Positions 60,943 through 64,000 of a DNA stretch of 64,000 nt are shown here, in pieces; the stretch's first letter is position 1; each line of letters starts with the position of its first letter. The notes under the pieces were generated by a model. That model was not told the DNA's origin. It saw nothing but the letters and a program-made list of their open reading frames with translations, and did no database searches. The stretch is from NCBI RefSeq assembly GCF_000688015.1, contig NZ_JIAD01000001.1, positions 434,001-498,000 of the forward strand, written 5' to 3'. The translations under genes were made by a program, and so were the position numbers. Source of the stretch: Eubacterium sp. AB3007 (GTDB lineage: Bacteria; Bacillota; Clostridia; Peptostreptococcales; Anaerovoracaceae).

Positions 60943-62264
60943 AATACTTCCTCCCTGCCTTCCAGGTCATAATCGAACGCGTCTAGCACTCTGACCTGTA
61001 CGATGTCTCCTGTGTGATGCTTTTTCTCTGATGTGAATATCACGGTGTTATCGATCTCAGGAGCGTCATATCGAGTACGTCCGATATACGCGCCATCCTC
61101 GTCCTGTTCGTCGATCAGTACCTCCAGGACCTGACCGATCTTCTGTTGGTTGTTCGCCAGTGAGATATCCATCTGGCGAAGCATGACTGCATCCAGCCTG
61201 GCTTGTTTCTCTTCCTCCGGAATCTGATTCTCCATTTCTGCGGCCGGTGTCCCTTCTTCCAGCGAATAAGTAAAGGCCCCAAGTCTTGCGAACTTCTGCT
61301 CTTCCACCAGATCCAGCAGTTCACTGAACTCTTCCTCTGTCTCGCCCGGAAATCCGACGATCAGTGTCGTGCGGATATGGATATCCGGCATGGCCTCCCG
61401 TAATTTCCTAAGAGTCTGGCGGATAGATTCCGATGTCGATCGACGGTTCATTCGTCTGAGCATAGTGTCACTGCAGTGTTGCAATGGGATGTCGATGTAA
61501 TGGCAGATCTTCTCTTCCCGCGCCATGGTCTCGATCAGTTCGTCCGTGATCCGATCCTCGTAGCAATACATGAGGCGAATCCACCGTATCCCTTCGATTG
61601 CACAAAGCCTTGTGAGCAGCTGCGGAAGAGTAGATTTCCCATGGACATCCATACCATAGCAAGTGACATCCTGCGCGATGAGGATCAATTCCTTGCATCC
61701 CGCATCCGCCAGTTTTCTGGCCTCCTCCAGGATGTTTTCCATGGGCCGGCTTCTGTATGGACCCCGGATCTGAGGGATGACACAGTAAGCGCAGCGATTA
61801 TTACATCCTTCTGCGATACGCAGATAGGCGCTATAAGGATTCTCTGGAATCTTCCGCATCACATCTTCGATGCCCGTCAGGTCACAACCGCCTCTCTGTT
61901 TGAAGCGCTGCGCCGTATCCTTGGACAAGCTGTCAAGAAGCTCCGGAAGCTTGTCGTAATCGTTGACCCCGATAAATCCGTCGACCTCCGGCATATTTTC
62001 GAAGAGTTCATCCGCATAACGCTGAACCAGACAACCAGAGACGATGAGTTTCTTGCCGGCTTGCTTGTATTCCGACATGTGGAAGATCTCTTCGATGGAT
62101 TCTTTCTTGGCATCTTCGATGAATCCGCAGGTATTGACGACAATAACGTCCGACGCCTCGGGGCTGGAGACAATACTGTGTCCGGCTGCCTCCAGTCTGG
62201 CCATGGCCACTTGGGAATCATCGAAATTCTTGGGACACCCCAGTGTATCAAAGTGAACTTTCAT
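60939..62264 (-). CDS. rimO: Ribosomal protein S12 methylthiotransferase RimO
   Basis: A 441-residue radical SAM enzyme that methylthiolates an Asp of S12. The N-terminal UPF0004 domain has [19 protein letters not shown] with the cluster Cys residues, then the radical SAM motif [16 protein letters not shown] (CxxxCxxC), and a C-terminal TRAM domain ([29 protein letters not shown]). The SDDS-type DAPEID and family length favour RimO over MiaB. It overlaps both neighbours. Confidence 0.94.
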   Translation of the reverse strand: MKVHFDTLGCPKNFDDSQVAMARLEAAGHSIVSSPEASDVIVVNTCGFIEDAKKESIEEIFHMSEYKQAGKKLIVSGCLVQRYADELFENMPEVDGFIGVNDYDKLPELLDSLSKDTAQRFKQRGGCDLTGIEDVMRKIPENPYSAYLRIAEGCNNRCAYCVIPQIRGPYRSRPMENILEEARKLADAGCKELILIAQDVTCYGMDVHGKSTLPQLLTRLCAIEGIRWIRLMYCYEDRITDELIETMAREEKICHYIDIPLQHCSDTMLRRMNRRSTSESIRQTLRKLREAMPDIHIRTTLIVGFPGETEEEFSELLDLVEEQKFARLGAFTYSLEEGTPAAEMENQIPEEEKQARLDAVMLRQMDISLANNQQKIGQVLEVLIDEQDEDGAYIGRTRYDAPEIDNTVIFTSEKKHHTGDIVQVRVLDAFDYDLEGREEVL

Positions 62265-64000
62265 TGGTTTCCTCTTTTGTTTGATAATATTCTTCTTCGG
62301 TCATCAGCACGTTTCGCGGTTTGGATCCGTCCTGTGGTCCAACAATACCGCGAGCCTCCATCTGATCAACGATCCGGGCAGCACGGTTATAGCCGATACG
62401 GAACCTGCGCTGCAGCATGGAGACCGATGCCTGTCCCTGCATGACCACCAGCTCGATGGCTTCCGGAAGTAGCTCGTCCGCATCACCTGCGCTGTCCTCT
62501 GCCTGAGTGACTCCGTTGCTGATGGTGTCAATTACTTCTTCTGCGTATTTCGTTTCCTCAACCTGTGAACGCACGTAATCGATGACCTTCTCCACCTCCT
62601 CATCGGAGATGAAGGTTCCCTGTACGCGTATAGGTTTTCCGGTGCCCAGCGGATTGAAAAGCATGTCTCCCTTACCTACGAGGTGCTCCGCCCCGGACAT
62701 ATCCAGGATAGTCCTTGAGTCTACCTGAGAAGAAACAGCGAATGCGATCCTGGAGGGTATATTCGCCTTGATAACGCCTGTGATGATGTCAACAGATGGT
62801 CTCTGTGTGGCTACGATCAGATGCATACCTGCAGCACGTGCCATCTGCGCCAGTCTGCAGATGGATTCCTCGACCTGGCTTGGCGCTGCCATCATCAGAT
62901 CTGCCAGCTCATCGATGATGATGACGATCTGCGGCATCACCTCGTCCTCACGATCCTCCTGCACCATTTTGCGGTTATACGAAGCCAGGTCTCTGGCATT
63001 CTCGGTAGCGAACATCTTGTATCGGTTGGTCATTTCCACCACAGCCCAACTGAGGGCTGCCGCAGCCTTGGACGGATCGGTGACCACCGGGATCAGTAGA
63101 TGCGGTATTCCATTATAATGACCTAGTTCGACCACCTTGGGATCGACCAGGACCAATTTCACTTCATCCGGATCCGCCTTATAAAGAATGCTGGTGATAA
63201 TGCTGTTGATACAGACACTCTTTCCTGATCCGGTTGACCCTGCTATCAGCATATGCGGCATACTTTTCAGATCTGCGACGATGGGTTTTCCGGCGATATC
63301 CTTTCCTACCGCAAAGGTGATCTTGGATTTTGCCTGTTTGAACTCTTCTGATCCGATGATCTCGCTAAGAGTGACCATATTAATATTATCGTTTTCAACC
63401 TCGATACCTACCGCTGCTTTTCCCGGAATCGGCGCTTCAATGCGGATACTCTTGGCCCTGAGGTTCAACGCGATATCGTTGGCAAGCGACGTGATCTTAC
63501 TCACCTTGACACCCGCCTCCGGCTGGATCTCGTAACGTGTAACTGCCGGTCCACGACTCACACGTACCACATGCGCGTCCACATTGAAACTGCGCATGGT
63601 ATCCTCCAGAAGAATCGCTTTCTCCTTCAGCTGCTGGCTGCTCTCGTCGTTCTTGGGGCGAACCGGCTTGTTCAACAGATCAAGGGGTGGCTTGTGATAC
63701 TCGGGAGCTCCGGCTTTGTCGGATGACTTGGTAAGTGGAGCTTTGCCATCAGACAGACCCAGGTCTTTTCCGATCTTGGCTGCGCCTTTGGCGATGTCTT
63801 TCGCGGAGATCTTGTTTTCTTCGTATTGTTCGATCTCGAGCTGAGTTGGCTCCTCGACCACCGGTTCAGGCGGTACAGATCGTTTTTCTGTTCCCTCTGA
63901 TTTTCTGAACTTTCTTAGCTTCTCCGCAGGCTTCTCTAAGGTAGGCGCCACCGGTTCATCCAGGATCTGTGAGAGCATGTTCTTCTCTCGCTCCTCTCGA
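62248..64000 (-). CDS. FtsK/SpoIIIE DNA translocase, C-terminal part (5' end outside window)
   Basis: The frame is open from the window edge. It shows a linker rich in Glu, Lys and Pro, then the alpha/beta domain and the hexameric motor with Walker A ([14 protein letters not shown]) and [14 protein letters not shown] as Walker B, and the C-terminal gamma winged-helix domain ([24 protein letters not shown]) that reads orienting DNA motifs. It moves chromosomal DNA at the division or sporulation septum. The N-terminal membrane domain must lie beyond the window. The stop overlaps rimO by 17 bases. FtsK and SpoIIIE cannot be told apart here. Confidence 0.95.
   Translation of the reverse strand, partial: REEREKNMLSQILDEPVAPTLEKPAEKLRKFRKSEGTEKRSVPPEPVVEEPTQLEIEQYEENKISAKDIAKGAAKIGKDLGLSDGKAPLTKSSDKAGAPEYHKPPLDLLNKPVRPKNDESSQQLKEKAILLEDTMRSFNVDAHVVRVSRGPAVTRYEIQPEAGVKVSKITSLANDIALNLRAKSIRIEAPIPGKAAVGIEVENDNINMVTLSEIIGSEEFKQAKSKITFAVGKDIAGKPIVADLKSMPHMLIAGSTGSGKSVCINSIITSILYKADPDEVKLVLVDPKVVELGHYNGIPHLLIPVVTDPSKAAAALSWAVVEMTNRYKMFATENARDLASYNRKMVQEDREDEVMPQIVIIIDELADLMMAAPSQVEESICRLAQMARAAGMHLIVATQRPSVDIITGVIKANIPSRIAFAVSSQVDSRTILDMSGAEHLVGKGDMLFNPLGTGKPIRVQGTFISDEEVEKVIDYVRSQVEETKYAEEVIDTISNGVTQAEDSAGDADELLPEAIELVVMQGQASVSMLQRRFRIGYNRAARIVDQMEARGIVGPQDGSKPRNVLMTEEEYYQTKEETNESSL

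Overview
The window is a dense stretch of a bacterial chromosome, almost certainly from an anaerobic member of the class Clostridia (Firmicutes/Bacillota). Markers pointing there are RNase J, a YlbF-family protein, an IreB-family protein, a YnzC-type DUF896 protein, a YneA-like LysM protein, the paired TIGR03960/DUF2344 radical-SAM genes, a stand-alone AICAR transformylase next to a PurO-type IMP cyclohydrolase, and an ACT protein paired with phenylacetate-CoA ligase. No rRNA, tRNA, CRISPR array or insertion sequence was seen. Species cannot be fixed from this window.

Layout. Bases 1-28514 are transcribed on the plus strand: the end of aspS, then nadD-yqeK-rsfS-leuS-RNase J-ylbF; efp under its own promoter; mltG, an O-methyltransferase, a U32 protein, a CorC-like protein, an Asp23 protein, nusB, a TsaD-like paralogue, xseA-xseB-ispA-dxs-tlyA; an aminotransferase with a promoter inside tlyA; mutS-mutL-miaA, a tyrosine recombinase, a methionine gamma-lyase-family protein, a TVP38-type membrane protein; and an SOS-type LysM membrane protein. 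Most neighbours overlap by a few bases, implying translational coupling.

Bases 28515-28868 are the only long gene-free stretch. They hold stacked inverted repeats, including a 135-bp unit bounded by perfect 15-bp inverted repeats. From 28869 to the end everything is on the minus strand: ackA with its own promoter; an accessory cell-surface operon (35645-37042 secreted peptidase-like protein, a possible 29-codon ORF, a secreted C-terminally anchored protein, and a 1358-residue VaFE/SpaA-type protein ending in SPQTG); the ACT/paaK pair; a purine operon purE-M-N-O-H(AICARFT)-D-L; ruvX and ireB; DUF896 and alaS under one promoter; comEA, DUF2344, an HD-radical SAM fusion, obgE, rpmA and rplU; then recA, cinA, pgsA, rimO and the C-terminal part of an FtsK/SpoIIIE translocase.

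How the parts connect. DNA repair and division control recur: mutSL, the exonuclease VII subunits, recA and the LysM protein. The last two carry near-perfect LexA-type palindromes (GAAC-N4-GTTC) at their promoters, so part of an SOS regulon can be read directly, although lexA is not here. The most unusual material is the surface operon with its hairpin-rich leader, the structured 28.6-kb element, the L21 protein with an extra C-terminal domain beside an L27 lacking the usual Firmicute leader, the HD-radical SAM fusion, and the TsaD paralogue between nusB and xseA.
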